A stretch of DNA of 64,000 bases from Volvox africanus (lineage: Eukaryota; Chlorophyta; Chlorophyceae; Chlamydomonadales; Volvocaceae). This document shows, piece by piece, positions 24,001 to 33,037 of the stretch (its first letter is position 1; each line of letters starts with the position of its first letter). Below the pieces are notes generated by a model, which was given only the letters and a program-made list of their open reading frames with translations, did not search any database and was not told where the DNA came from. Where the stretch lies: assembly GCA_030268105.1 (NCBI GenBank), contig BSDZ01000079.1, positions 3,353,501 to 3,417,500 of the forward strand, written 5' to 3'. The translations under genes were made by a program, and so were the position numbers.

Positions 24001-26836
24001 TGTTAATCTATTATCTACCATACGCATGACACTAAAACATGATCACAAAATAGCTATTACCACCTTATCAGATTATCCAGAGGTAATAGAACCGGCTTTA
24101 CAAAAGCTAGGCCTCTCGAAAGAGGAAATTAATAAAGTTAAAATCATTGCAGGGCCTTCATCTACTATTTATCCCGGTAAATTAAAGCATATTAAAAAAG
24201 CTATGGATCATTTTGGAATAACAACAGAACAATCTGTATATTTAATTGATGATAATGAGGAAAATTGTTCTCTTGCTGAAAAAAACGGATATTGTGCAAT
24301 TAAAGTGGAAACAAAAGAATCACATGAGTATTTAACAAAAATCAATGAACTTATTACCATCAAGTCAACTACCGATGAATCTACTCCAGATAAGGTAAGT
24401 GACAAAGGACTAAAGGTTTATGAAGTTCCTAAAGTATATAGATATACAGAAAAAGTTGAGGATTTTAGCTTTTTTCTTACGCCTCAACCTTCTTCTTTTA
24501 AGGCAAAACCATTAAAGAATAGCTCATTGCGTAAAAAACTATGTTTTGGACAAGAAGAAGGTTTTATATCTTCCAAACTACTTACAGAGGATATTTTGAC
24601 AGGATCTATGTATTTTCCCAGTTCATTAACTTTGCCATTAAAAGAAAATCTAGTAGAAATATTAGGAGAAAAATTTAATCCCTCGCCATCTGAATCTAGT
24701 GATTAGTTTTAAATAATAACCGCCGTAACGGTAGTTATGAAAAAACAATAATAGACGAAAATGGTAATCAGTTAACAGTAGACGTACCTCGCGATCATCT
24801 TTATTTCCTTCAGTAAGTTTGATTGCTATAATCTGGCTCTGATCATTTATAATCATATGGAGTTTAAAGCCATAGAACCAGTCAATAGAGCTATGTCCTC
24901 TTTCTGCTAAACCTGCAAATGTTTTGTTACTTGATATCCTGATAGTTAATTGGATAGCGAAGGTTATAGCATTCAAGAAATCATCAAATTGTTTAATTAC
25001 TTTTCGTAAGTGCAAGAAGAGTTTGTCTAACATCGGCATTAAATAATTCTTCATATTACGTTTAATACCAGTAATAAGTATCAGCCCTTTAGAATACAGC
25101 CTAGAAAATAAGCTTTTCTAGGTGGGCTGCGTACCACGCGTTGTTAAGCCCTTAGCAGTTTAGTAATCCAGATAATGTTCAGGAGCACGAAGACGCAGCC
25201 TTGAGCTTGGTATATCGTTCGCATGCAGAAGGCCAAGAACTGCAAGGGAGAATGCGAAGGGGCACGAACCCCTGGAGAAAAGAGTGACAGGGTCAACAGT
25301 ACGTGTGATGCCATATGGCACTGATCCGCAACCCTACTGATCATTGCCCTGTTACGATTAGGAAAATATACAACACAAAATGCAATGAAACCAAACATGG
25401 GGACGAGATGGTGAGGTGGGGTCGCGCTGAGGCCCAGCACCCCCAACCCAGTTTTTATACTGTCACCTGCACCGATTTGTATCTTCTGCGGAAAGAATAG
25501 ACAAACAGGGTACACCTGGATAAGGTCTATCTCAGGCATCAGTAAAGCATCGAAAACGTGATCAAATTGAAGCTAAGTGGTGCCTGTTATCTCCTCTCCC
25601 TTTCCTTCATCGTCATCTCAACGCCCATACCTTAGGCGCTGCTGCTGAACCCCACGAGGAGCGGGAAGCACACATCCAGGCCGCCAACGCGTTCGGCTCC
25701 CCCGAGCTGCTTGGTGACTTTGTGATGGGCATGCGGGAAACATCCAAGCGGCTGGCGGCGAGCGTGGCTCTGGCGGTGGTGCCCAAAGCCGCCGTGTCCT
25801 TCCCACAGGTGGGTTGCGGAAGAAGGGGAGACAGTGGTGGGTAGGAGGGATGGAGGGCGCGAGGGGTGTGAAAGTATATGAAATTGCTGATTTCCTCAAG
25901 AGCACAAGCGAGTGCCTGTCTGCGGGCTTGATCCAGCTTCCGTGCTCAGGAGGACCACGCGAGAGGGAAGGAAAACTTTCCCGCTTGCGAAAGTGGGAAG
26001 GTTTTGGGGTGGTAACATTCAAATGTTTTTCCTGGTAAAATGCATTCCAATTATTATTTAAGGGATGGGTGTAATAGCTGCGCTTGCATGTACATATATA
26101 ATACAAGCACGGCTTTCTCCGGCCCATCCTTCCTTAGTGCTCTACAATAGTGCAAGCTTTCAAGCCTGCCTCGCTGGTGCATCGTTACCCCAGGACCATA
26201 TCATAACCCCTTTGCCCATGTCATACCTGCCGATCCCGTCACCCCCTTCTTACCCGCAGCTGTGGATGCGGAGGGCCTGGCCGTCGGCCTGCGGCAGCAA
26301 GCAGCAGGCAGGCGTGTTCGTGCAGCTGGAAGCACGGGGGGCGGGCAGCCGCCACATCTGGTTTGTCCCAGTGCGGGCGGATAAGTCAACCTCGTGAGTA
26401 GGCCGGGGTTAAGCTGAGTGGGGACAGGGACGATGGCGTTACGGCGTGTGGCTAGGGCGCAGAAATGCGGCTAGTACGTGGTGCTCTGCGATTTGTGCAC
26501 CTTCATTCGGACCTCATTCATGTCATGTCATATGTCATGACTGGCCTCAGCGCTGATGTGCACCATTCCCATTACCGCATGATGTGGATTGCAATAGTAA
26601 GGACTGGTATACTCCCAATAGTAAGGCTGCTAGCTAGCTTCAGGGCGCCAGCTTTCGGCACGAGGTCGCAGTTGAAACCTTGTCAGCTAGGCTTTTGACT
26701 TGAAGCTTGCCGGAATGTTTAGACTTAAATGAATCGTATCCGGGTGGATCGCGCAAATGCCATCTACGTGTCCCCCAGGCCGCCTGTGGCGCTCAACTTT
26801 GACGACTTCGGGCTTCTCCCGCAGCTGTTGGAGTGA
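21081..26836 (+). CDS. TPR co-chaperone-like protein, 7 exons; intron 4 holds bacterial DNA
   Basis: Small protein with an N-terminal tetratricopeptide-repeat domain of the type found in STI1/SGT/TTC co-chaperones; partner unknown. Exons: 21081-21196, 21512-21656, 22036-22158, 22639-22807, 25636-25808, 26260-26393, 26779-26836. All phases match and the sum is 918 nt (305 aa). TPR motifs: [60 protein letters not shown]. The C-terminal half (exons 4-7: [62 protein letters not shown]) has no domain I can name. The start ATG lies in AACCATGGCG, a good context. Intron 4 (22808-25635, 2828 nt) is far longer than the others (about 315-480 nt) because it contains a Rickettsiales-type insertion. The join across it restores one codon (G|GC), so the gene is probably still functional if the intron is removed. 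Confidence 0.93.
22809..22853 (-). pseudogene. VapC-type (PIN-domain) toxin, N-terminal fragment
   Basis: A start codon 16 bases downstream of the antitoxin stop opens a frame beginning [10 protein letters not shown], the hydrophobic strand with the first acidic residue typical of PIN-domain VapC ribonucleases. Only about 15 codons remain before the frame runs into the algal exon 4. More than 85 percent of the gene, including the rest of the acidic active site, is missing, so it cannot act as a toxin. Confidence 0.7.
22870..23091 (-). CDS. VapB/Phd-YefM-type antitoxin, bacterial remnant
   Basis: A 73-residue frame starting [20 protein letters not shown] and containing [20 protein letters not shown], the DNA-binding fold typical of Phd/YefM antitoxins as found in rickettsial VapBC modules. 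In bacteria it neutralises the toxin and represses the operon. Its toxin partner lies immediately downstream and is cut off at the insertion edge. The frame is intact, but it lies in a nuclear intron antisense to the host gene and is presumably not expressed. Confidence 0.85.
   Translation of the reverse strand: MRTVGMFKTKTHLPELIKEVENGEELCITNRGKKVAFIIPVRKYYAQKSKEVFKKLNALKSVLGSAKQMILSN
23161..23260 (-). other. Small AT-rich open frame of bacterial type, unrecognised
   Basis: On the minus strand a short frame reads [20 protein letters not shown] and ends about eight codons later. It could be the tail or start of a rickettsial gene, but it is too short to assign. It lies between the antitoxin and the RpoC fragment. 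Confidence 0.3.
23335..23619 (+). pseudogene. rpoC: RNA polymerase beta-prime subunit fragment, alphaproteobacterial type
   Basis: About 80 codons match the RpoC region [20 protein letters not shown] ... [20 protein letters not shown] ... [17 protein letters not shown], in the form typical of alphaproteobacteria. Full RpoC is about 1370-1400 residues, so about 6 percent is present. The frame starts abruptly after six unrelated codons (MRRLAC, opened by GTG at 23317), and after TGISSK it departs from RpoC into [15 protein letters not shown] and a TAA. Both ends are therefore breakpoints. Not functional; rpoC is normally single copy and essential. Confidence 0.88.
23762..24706 (+). pseudogene. 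HAD-like hydrolase of rickettsial type, start codon missing
   Basis: The open frame from the TAA near 23762 to the TAG at 24706 contains all four HAD-like motifs: motif [11 protein letters not shown] (about 23870), motif [12 protein letters not shown], motif III lysine in [15 protein letters not shown], motif [12 protein letters not shown]. The C-terminal ~110 residues are Ser/Lys-rich and unrecognised. The first ATG (23924) lies after motif I, and no ATG, GTG or TTG precedes it in frame, so either the original start was lost at a breakpoint or the motif I part is not translated. Rickettsiales encode several such uncharacterised HAD-fold proteins. The long intact frame suggests recent arrival. 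Confidence 0.7.
24718..24798 (+). mobile_element. IS256-type (Mutator superfamily) transposase fragment
   Basis: The plus strand reads [20 protein letters not shown] followed by VDVPRD, the conserved N-terminal RNG...K...PRDR block of IS256-family transposases. Only about 27 codons remain. At about 24796 the reading breaks where the IS982-type material begins. No terminal repeat is visible. Confidence 0.75.
24795..25105 (-). mobile_element. IS982-type transposase fragments, joined out of order
   Basis: The minus strand carries [20 protein letters not shown] and MPMLDKL, a block from near the C-terminus of IS982 transposases. It is followed in the same frame by [31 protein letters not shown] and KLTEGNKDD, a block that lies before it in a normal copy. 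The linker between them (about [20 protein letters not shown]) matches neither block. The frame is lost after GNKDD at the join with the IS256 fragment. It is a rearranged relic with no activity expected. Confidence 0.72.
25100..25122. repeat. 9-bp perfect inverted repeat at the right insertion edge
   Basis: CCTAGAAAA (25100-25108) and TTTTCTAGG (25114-25122) form a perfect stem with a 5-base loop; the flanking CAGCC and GGGCTG extend it imperfectly. It coincides with the right junction. It could be the end of an insertion sequence, a bacterial terminator-like hairpin, or chance. Confidence 0.7.
25113..25124 (+). other. Candidate recursive splice site (acceptor fused to donor)
   Basis: CTTTTCTAG|GTGGGC: a pyrimidine-rich acceptor directly followed by a consensus volvocine donor. 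If the donor at 22808 is spliced to the acceptor at 25121, the upstream exon regains the GT at 25122 and can then be spliced to 25636. This follows from the insertion having landed at the exon/intron border; usage is inferred. Confidence 0.45.
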
Positions 26837-28611
26837 AAGGAGTCGTTCAACGGTGCGAGGTTTGATTGGATTTAGCATGCGCTGGCTCCGGAACCATGTG
26901 GTGGATCGCCCTTACTGGACGAGTCGTTTGCCAGGCATGCACAAGCCCGCACACGATTACAGCGCCTCAGACTATGTTGGCGAGAGTTGAAGGGGATACG
27001 CGGCGGCTTGCAGAACCGTTGAGGGTCGAGGGCTGCGGATGGGGCTGCTAGGCGATGCCACGTGGCCGCAGCTGCCGTTAGGAGGCCCCGGCTGAACCGG
27101 CAATTATCGCGCAGATGTAGTTTCACACGTTTGGCAGGGCCTGGCGTGGAAGGCATGGTGGGGTTTCTTGGGGGCTGATGGGCGAAAGCAGTTTGGGGTG
27201 TCGCGGTTCAGCCCAAATCCATCAGCAGGCTTTCATAACCGTCCAGGTACATGGGTGAGCTCGTTATTCGACTGACGGTTTCCCCATCGTTCTGTCGGTA
27301 AGTGCTCCGTGCCGAGGTGCGCCCAGATGCCCCCTTGCGTTCGACTAACGAATGCCCGGGCTCCTTGCAAGGCCCCGGGCAAGATGACTCATTCCCATTC
27401 GACTCAGTCAAGTTGCAGGTCGTCGCTGTCCATGTCGGAGGAGCCGACACGCGTTCGTGTGATGCTTGAACGATTGTCCCGATGCGTATCATCAGGACCC
27501 ATATAATCATTCTGCGTTGGTTCAGGGCCATAGAACGAGATACAAAGATTCGGACTCTTTTGAGTGCAGTTGGAACAAGGCTTGGGGATGGCTCGTCGGG
27601 AATGCAATCGGAAGCCATTTTGCTGCAGCCTTGATTGAGTGTGCTTCTGTGCGTTTCCTCCCTGGTGGTTCAGTGAGCTTAAGTGTGCACGCCGTTGCAC
27701 GCAGCTTGCACGTCCAGCGTGGTAAAGGGTGTCAGGAACGCATGACGTGTTGCACGAATGGCGCTTGGGCGGTAGCAAGGGAATGGCTGGAGCTATGCGA
27801 GACGAATTCGTGCAGCAACCCCAGCATTACTGCACGCAACTCCGTGCTATAATTTGTATTGCGACGCGCGTAAAAGTAATTCCGTTTCTTGCAAGTAGGT
27901 ATGGGACATTGCGTGAACTATGCAGTCATGGAAAGCCTGCTGTAGCCCTCGTGATAGCGCCACAAGCGGATACCACGTGTCAACGGACTTGGGAGACAGT
28001 CAATTAGGTCAGGTTATGTGATAGCTACAAAGCCCACACACTAATCTAAAGCAGACATCGCTTAAAATAATGTCTGTTACGATTGCCTTGAACAGAAGGG
28101 AGCATTTACAACGTCGGTCCCATGGATTACTAAGCCACGTTTACGTGGGTTGACGCCACTTCCGTTCGAGACCCTTTAAGGTTTCAGTCAAGCCAACCAC
28201 TGGACCTTATGAGAAAATTTTGGAAAATACGATCACTTTTCATACTTCTGTAAGAATATTTGTTCAGGCAAACAAGCGACGTGAGGTCTCTGTATAAGCA
28301 CACGAACATTGCTGACTGTTGATATGGGCGTGTTGCGCAACATTAGCTTTCTCCTCTATGGGTCAAAGAATTTCAGTAAGAATGGCTTCGCGCGCGCGTC
28401 GATGACTTGGGACAAGAGGTGCGTGTTTGACGCGCAGAAAGCCAGGTTGCAAACAGGTTGCAAAAGGCACGAATCGTACATAAAAAGATTTCGAACATCT
28501 GATTGGCTGGACATTTAATCAAGAGTGTTCAAGTAGATTTGGTGTTCTAGGGCCCTGTGTCCTTTGCAGTCCTCAATACTCTTTCGATGCAATGTCCCCC
28601 ATCGCAGCGTC
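26837..28611. other. Intergenic, no supported gene
   Basis: 1.8 kb between the TPR gene and the dehydrogenase gene on the same strand. Frames of up to about 135 codons around 27200-27850 overlap on both strands and show no motif. The dehydrogenase promoter should lie near its right end. Confidence 0.5.
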
Positions 28612-31127
28612 ATGGAAAGGCGGTTGGAAGGAAGGGTGGTTATGGTCACAGGCGCAAACCAAGGCCTGGGATTTGAAACTTCTCAGGTGGGGTTGGGTAA
28701 GGTTGGGTGTGCGGGAGTCCTGGTCAGCCCCATTTTGGAGTACAGAGGTCGCTTCCTTATTGCGGCCATAGTAACCGAACTATGAGATAGCAGCATGGCA
28801 AATGGCAAGCCCGTAAACAAAGGGACCATCCCGACATAATTTGTTACGCATGCACGTTTTTACTAATCACCCGCACGTCTTCCTATTGCATCACCTTTGT
28901 CAATTCCAAACCTCCCCTCTTGTGTCCCCTGTCAGGAGCTCGCTCGGCGCGGTGCCACACTTTACATGGTTTGCCGCAACCCCATACGTGGGGAGGAGGC
29001 GGTACAGAAGGTCCGGCAGGTCACCGGGAACCAGGATGTGCACCTGCAGGTGGGGACCAGCACCGGGACTATGGCACACCCCAGCACGGCACGATCGTTA
29101 CAGAAGCTTTCTTGGTCATTGTGGCTTTTCCGATTAGTTCCTTCCTCGTGGCTCGGTTTTAGTAAGGATACTGTACGATAGCACCTGAGGGGCTGCCCGT
29201 GTTTTAGAGGGGAGAGGCACCGCTGCTCGACCAATTTGCCTCTAAACACAAACGGACGCGTACACACGTAGGTTTGCGACGTATCCAGCCTGGCCTCCAT
29301 TGAGTCCTTGGTCAGGGAGTGGGAGGCCGCCAACAGACCTCTGCATGTTCTTATCAACAACGCCGGCATTCTGGTGCGTCTGAATCCCGGTGCATCATGA
29401 AGTGGGGATAACTTGCCCACAAGCAGGTGACATGCCGCTCCTTGTTGCGACACAACTTCCTTTGTTCCGCGAAATAGGGGGCGGTCCAACTGATCTCATT
29501 ACACTGGTCCTAGATGCCGTCGCGTCCCGCCGCACGTCGCGTCCACACGACCTCCATTGCGGTATTTCTCCCTCGCGGTTGGTTATTAGTTGTAATGCAT
29601 TTATATCTCGCTAATCCCCTTACCCTCACCTCAGGTTCATGAGTTTATCCCCAGTGCGGACGGCTACGAGAGCTGCTTCGCCACAAGCACTCTGGGCGCG
29701 TTCGCGCTGACCTGGGCACTTGGGCCCGTGCTGCGCCGCAGTGCGCCCTCCCGCGTGGTGTTTGTGTCCAGCGGGGGCATGTATACGGCGCCCCTTGAGG
29801 TGAGTAAGTTTACGGAAGGAAGGCTGGCTGAGAAAAGGGAAAAAAAGGGTTCCTGATGCTTGCATGCCGCCTCATTGAGACCTTGTCCCACGGCCCACAG
29901 AAATCACACCCCCGAGGAATTATTTTGGCGCCTGAATGAGATGGCGTTCATGTGCATGTTTGGCCGTGCGCAGGTACGGAATGTGAGTAATGACGATCTA
30001 AAAATAGGCAAGTACGACGGCATGCTGGCTTATTCGCGCGACAAGCGGCGGCAAGTGGCACTAGCAGAGAAGTTCGCGGAGCTGTGGGGCCCTGAGGGTA
30101 AGCGAACTAAGTGTGAAGGGCACCGTGCCCGTACGGTCTGAGGAATCGTTTTAACGTACCCCCCTGTAACCCATCGGACATAATACTTTCCTGCCGTGCA
30201 CCGTGCAGCTGCAAATTCCCGTCTGCGTCCACCCTTTTAGTCTTCTTTTCCCGGTCGTCGCTGTGCATTCCCTCTCCACCAGGCGTGGGCGTCTACTCTA
30301 TGCACCCCGGCTGGGCCACCACGGAGGGCGTCAAGAAGTCCATTCCGGGCTTCTACAGCTTCTACCGGGACTCCTTCAGGGAGGTGGGCCAGGGGGCGGA
30401 CACCATCGTGTGGCTGGCGCTGCAGGCAGGTGCAGGTGGTGGCTGGTTGGGGAGAGGGGGCGACGGGGAAATGAAAGGGTTTGAGATAAGACTGCAGGGA
30501 TAGGAAGGGATCAAGGTAAACAAGGGACCCGGGCACAGGAACCCACGAGCGTTTAAAAACTCAACAAAAGCTGTAAAAAAACATTTGAGCTGTTAGATAG
30601 CAAGGGGTCAGGGCTTCAAGATGGGGTCCGGGGAACGACAAGGATGGTTGGGTGGTATGGAGATGTGGTTAGAGGGGGGACTGAGCTGCCAGGGTAGGCC
30701 CAGTGGCGACACGGCCGCCGTGATGATATCGGTGCGAGGGCTGCCTCTCCAACGCCATGTGTGAATTGGGTTGTTGGCATGAAAGCATAAAGGGTTTTGA
30801 CTGGTAGCATGGATCACGAATGAGGGCCAGCCCGGTCCGGTCGTCCCGCTCCCGAAGGTGGTCGACAATGGCCATCATCCTGTATTCATGAAATACCCCA
30901 TGTGCCCTGTGTCTGTGCCCTGTGCCCTTGTTACGCATGCTGTCGTTGGGGACCAGGATGCCTCGGCGCTGCAGCCCGGAGCATTCTACCTGGACCGCGC
31001 CGCCCAGCCCAAACACCTACGCTTTGCGGGAACGCAGTACAGCAAGCAACAAGTGGACGAGCTATGGTCAGCTCTAGAGCGGATATGCGTGGATAAGGTC
31101 AAGCCAGCGGGAGAGGGTGCCTCCTAA
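28612..31127 (+). CDS. Short-chain dehydrogenase/reductase, DHRS12-like, 7 exons
   Basis: NAD(P)-dependent oxidoreductase of the classical SDR fold, closest in pattern to DHRS12; substrate unknown, probably a lipid or carbonyl compound. Exons: 28612-28686, 28936-29049, 29272-29373, 29635-29799, 29974-30097, 30283-30425, 30957-31127; sum 894 nt (297 aa). Seen: cofactor motif TGANQGLG (residues 13-20), VCRNPIRGEEA, NNAG (92-95), catalytic serine in VVFVSSGG (142-143), Y172-SRD-K176, and YSMHPGWATTEGVK, the HPGW segment shared with DHRS12. All catalytic residues are present. The start at 28612 gives the usual spacing to the cofactor motif; an in-frame ATG at 28564 would add 16 residues. Exon 6 can only be joined in phase by a GC donor (CTGCAG|GCAGGT). 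No transmembrane helix seen. Confidence 0.93.
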
Positions 31128-33037
31128 GAGGAAATGGGGGAGCCACGGGGGTGGGGAAGGGCCGGAACGAAATTTAGGCAGCGTGGAGTGCGAACGGGTG
31201 GGTACATGGGTCTGTATCCATCTGGGTTGAAAAGAATTGGCTTAACAGGGGTTAGGCGGGGGAGAGCTTCGAAGGAGTGGAGACCGTCAGCAGACGTCAA
31301 GGTATTTGAACGCAATTATGAAGGGTAGATGATTAAACAGAGTGCGGGGTGCTTCGTGAAGAGAGTTGCAAAGAGGCCTTGTGGTTCGGGGTTGAGGAAT
31401 GGGTGCCTCGTGAGGACAGGAGCGCGAGAGGAGTACATGAATGTGATACGAATGCGCACATATACATATGTTCTTTTATGTCCATCTGGGTTGGTGGGTT
31501 AATGCGGAATGAGCGGTGGGGAAGGGAGAGGAGAATCAGGTCTAGACGCCTGCACTTTTGATAGCTGGAAGCAGTCTTCGTGTTGTTGGGCGGAACAAAT
31601 CACCAAGGGCTAGCGGCAGGCCAACTCGCTTCCTACTTCTCCGGTTCGCCATTCTCTTACTGTAAATGCACAGGCGCTGTGGTCCTGTGCGTTTCAGAAG
31701 CGTCGTCTGGCGTGGATACGAAGTGGCCGTTAACCTTGCCGTCCGGATGCCTTGCCAACCCCAATCGTTTTTTCGGCAAGGCCTTGCACCTTTGGCTTCT
31801 CTGGCGAGAGGTGAAGACCGTGTGCTAATGATGCGGCCGGGCGGAGGCGATGTTTCCATCTTCCCAGCCATTGAGGCGCATTTGCACTTCCCTGGGCGCT
31901 GTGTATTGTGGTCCCACCGTTGAGCCGTTGATGCGTGGCACTTAATACACTCCATGTAAACTCTCCAAGTACCTGCCCTCATAATCAATAGAGTCTGTCC
32001 ATAGTTTCCACTTAAACTGGTCCAACATACGAAAACACCAAAACTTGGATCGTAGGGTTTCTTCCAAATATAACCGGTCTAGCGACTTTTTTCAAAAAAA
32101 TTTCAAATACCCTGGATCTAAGCATCCTGTTCAGGTTTGTTCATTTATTTATTGCTAAGATGTCTGTCCGCGAGGTGACCCAAATCAAACAGCCAAGGCT
32201 TGCTTTGACGGTCGTCAGCCGAACTAATTACGGTTATTCCGGGACTTGCAGTATTGCTTTAACTTCGCCGCCGTGTCCGCTTTGCTGCAAACAGCGTGGA
32301 GATCATTTGTTCGTACTCGCATCCATGCATGGGGGCCCGCAACGCCATGGAGCTGCCATGGCGTGAATTTACACGTACAACAGCACGACAATCTACGAAT
32401 CGGTGCAGGGCAGAATCGCCGAGTACATAAAACCACCGTTCTGATCGCTCAAATCACACAAGGTTTGTGCTTTTAAAGTTTTTCGCCTAGCGTCATATCT
32501 TCTGCCTTAGGGCATCGTGATCTGCGGTGGCAGTGAGCGTAATCTATCTGCGGTTTATTCTCGCCACCCATCTCTGTACAATCTTTCCCTTATCCGTCAC
32601 TCCACCAATTAATCTTTCACCTGACCGTTATCGCGTCAATTCAATACCATCGCCGAGGAAAGCTACTTTCGTCGGTGAGCAGCGCTGACGCGTTTACGGT
32701 ATCAGCTTGTTACAGTTGGAGCAGTTGGAGCGGGTTCCCGGCTGCCTTTGATTGTGAAATTATGTTTTGCAGCGTATGGCGCCGCTTATTAGGTTATGTT
32801 TTCAGACCTGCCGTTGTGAGGCAGTCCTATTCAAATTCGGCATGCCCCCGTCCCTTATGGCAGTGAGACGTCAACCACGACTTTCAGTCCGAGCTTTGCG
32901 GTTCCTATTTTTGCGACGTGGACCACTTTTTTTGCACTTCATTAAAGCGTCGGCTGCTGACAACAGAGAAACGGATTAGCAGCTACTCGGGCTCCAGAAA
33001 TCCGTCTGCGTCTTGTCTTTACTTCAAGGTGTCTGCA
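31128..33037. other. Intergenic, 3' flank of the dehydrogenase and expansin promoter
   Basis: 1.9 kb without a supported gene. It contains a TGTAA at 31661-31665, a possible polyadenylation signal of the dehydrogenase gene. The frames at 31542-31988 (-) and 32918 (+, the upstream extension of the expansin first exon) are not supported as separate genes. Confidence 0.5.
31661..31665 (+). terminator. Candidate volvocine poly(A) signal TGTAA
   Basis: TGTAA lies 534 bases past the dehydrogenase stop codon. Volvocine nuclear genes usually use TGTAA 10-20 bases before the poly(A) site, and 3' UTRs of several hundred bases are normal. A pentamer alone is weak evidence. Confidence 0.3.

Larger units (their letters stand above)
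22808..25121. other. Rickettsiales-type DNA insertion in intron 4 of the TPR gene
   Basis: About 2.3 kb that differs from everything around it: strongly AT-rich, with long A/T runs and bacterial coding pieces, all incomplete. In order: VapC-type start (-), VapB/Phd-type antitoxin (-), a small open frame (-), RpoC fragment (+), HAD-like ORF (+), IS256-type scrap (+), rearranged IS982-type scraps (-). The RpoC piece has the alphaproteobacterial form, and the protein set resembles Rickettsiales genomes such as the Megaira endosymbionts known from volvocine algae (family knowledge, not searched). Left junction: host exon ...CTTCCAG followed at once by GTAGAATTG. Right junction: ...CTTTTCTAG followed by GTGGGCTGC. 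AGGT occurs at both (22806-22809 and 25120-25123). Removing one copy plus the insert leaves a 514-nt intron beginning GTGGGC, close in size to the gene's other introns. Confidence 0.9.

Noticed and set aside
27208..27778. Overlapping minus-strand frames, one ending in an acidic tail, possible transposon remnant
   Set aside because: No transposase or reverse transcriptase motif and no terminal repeats could be seen.
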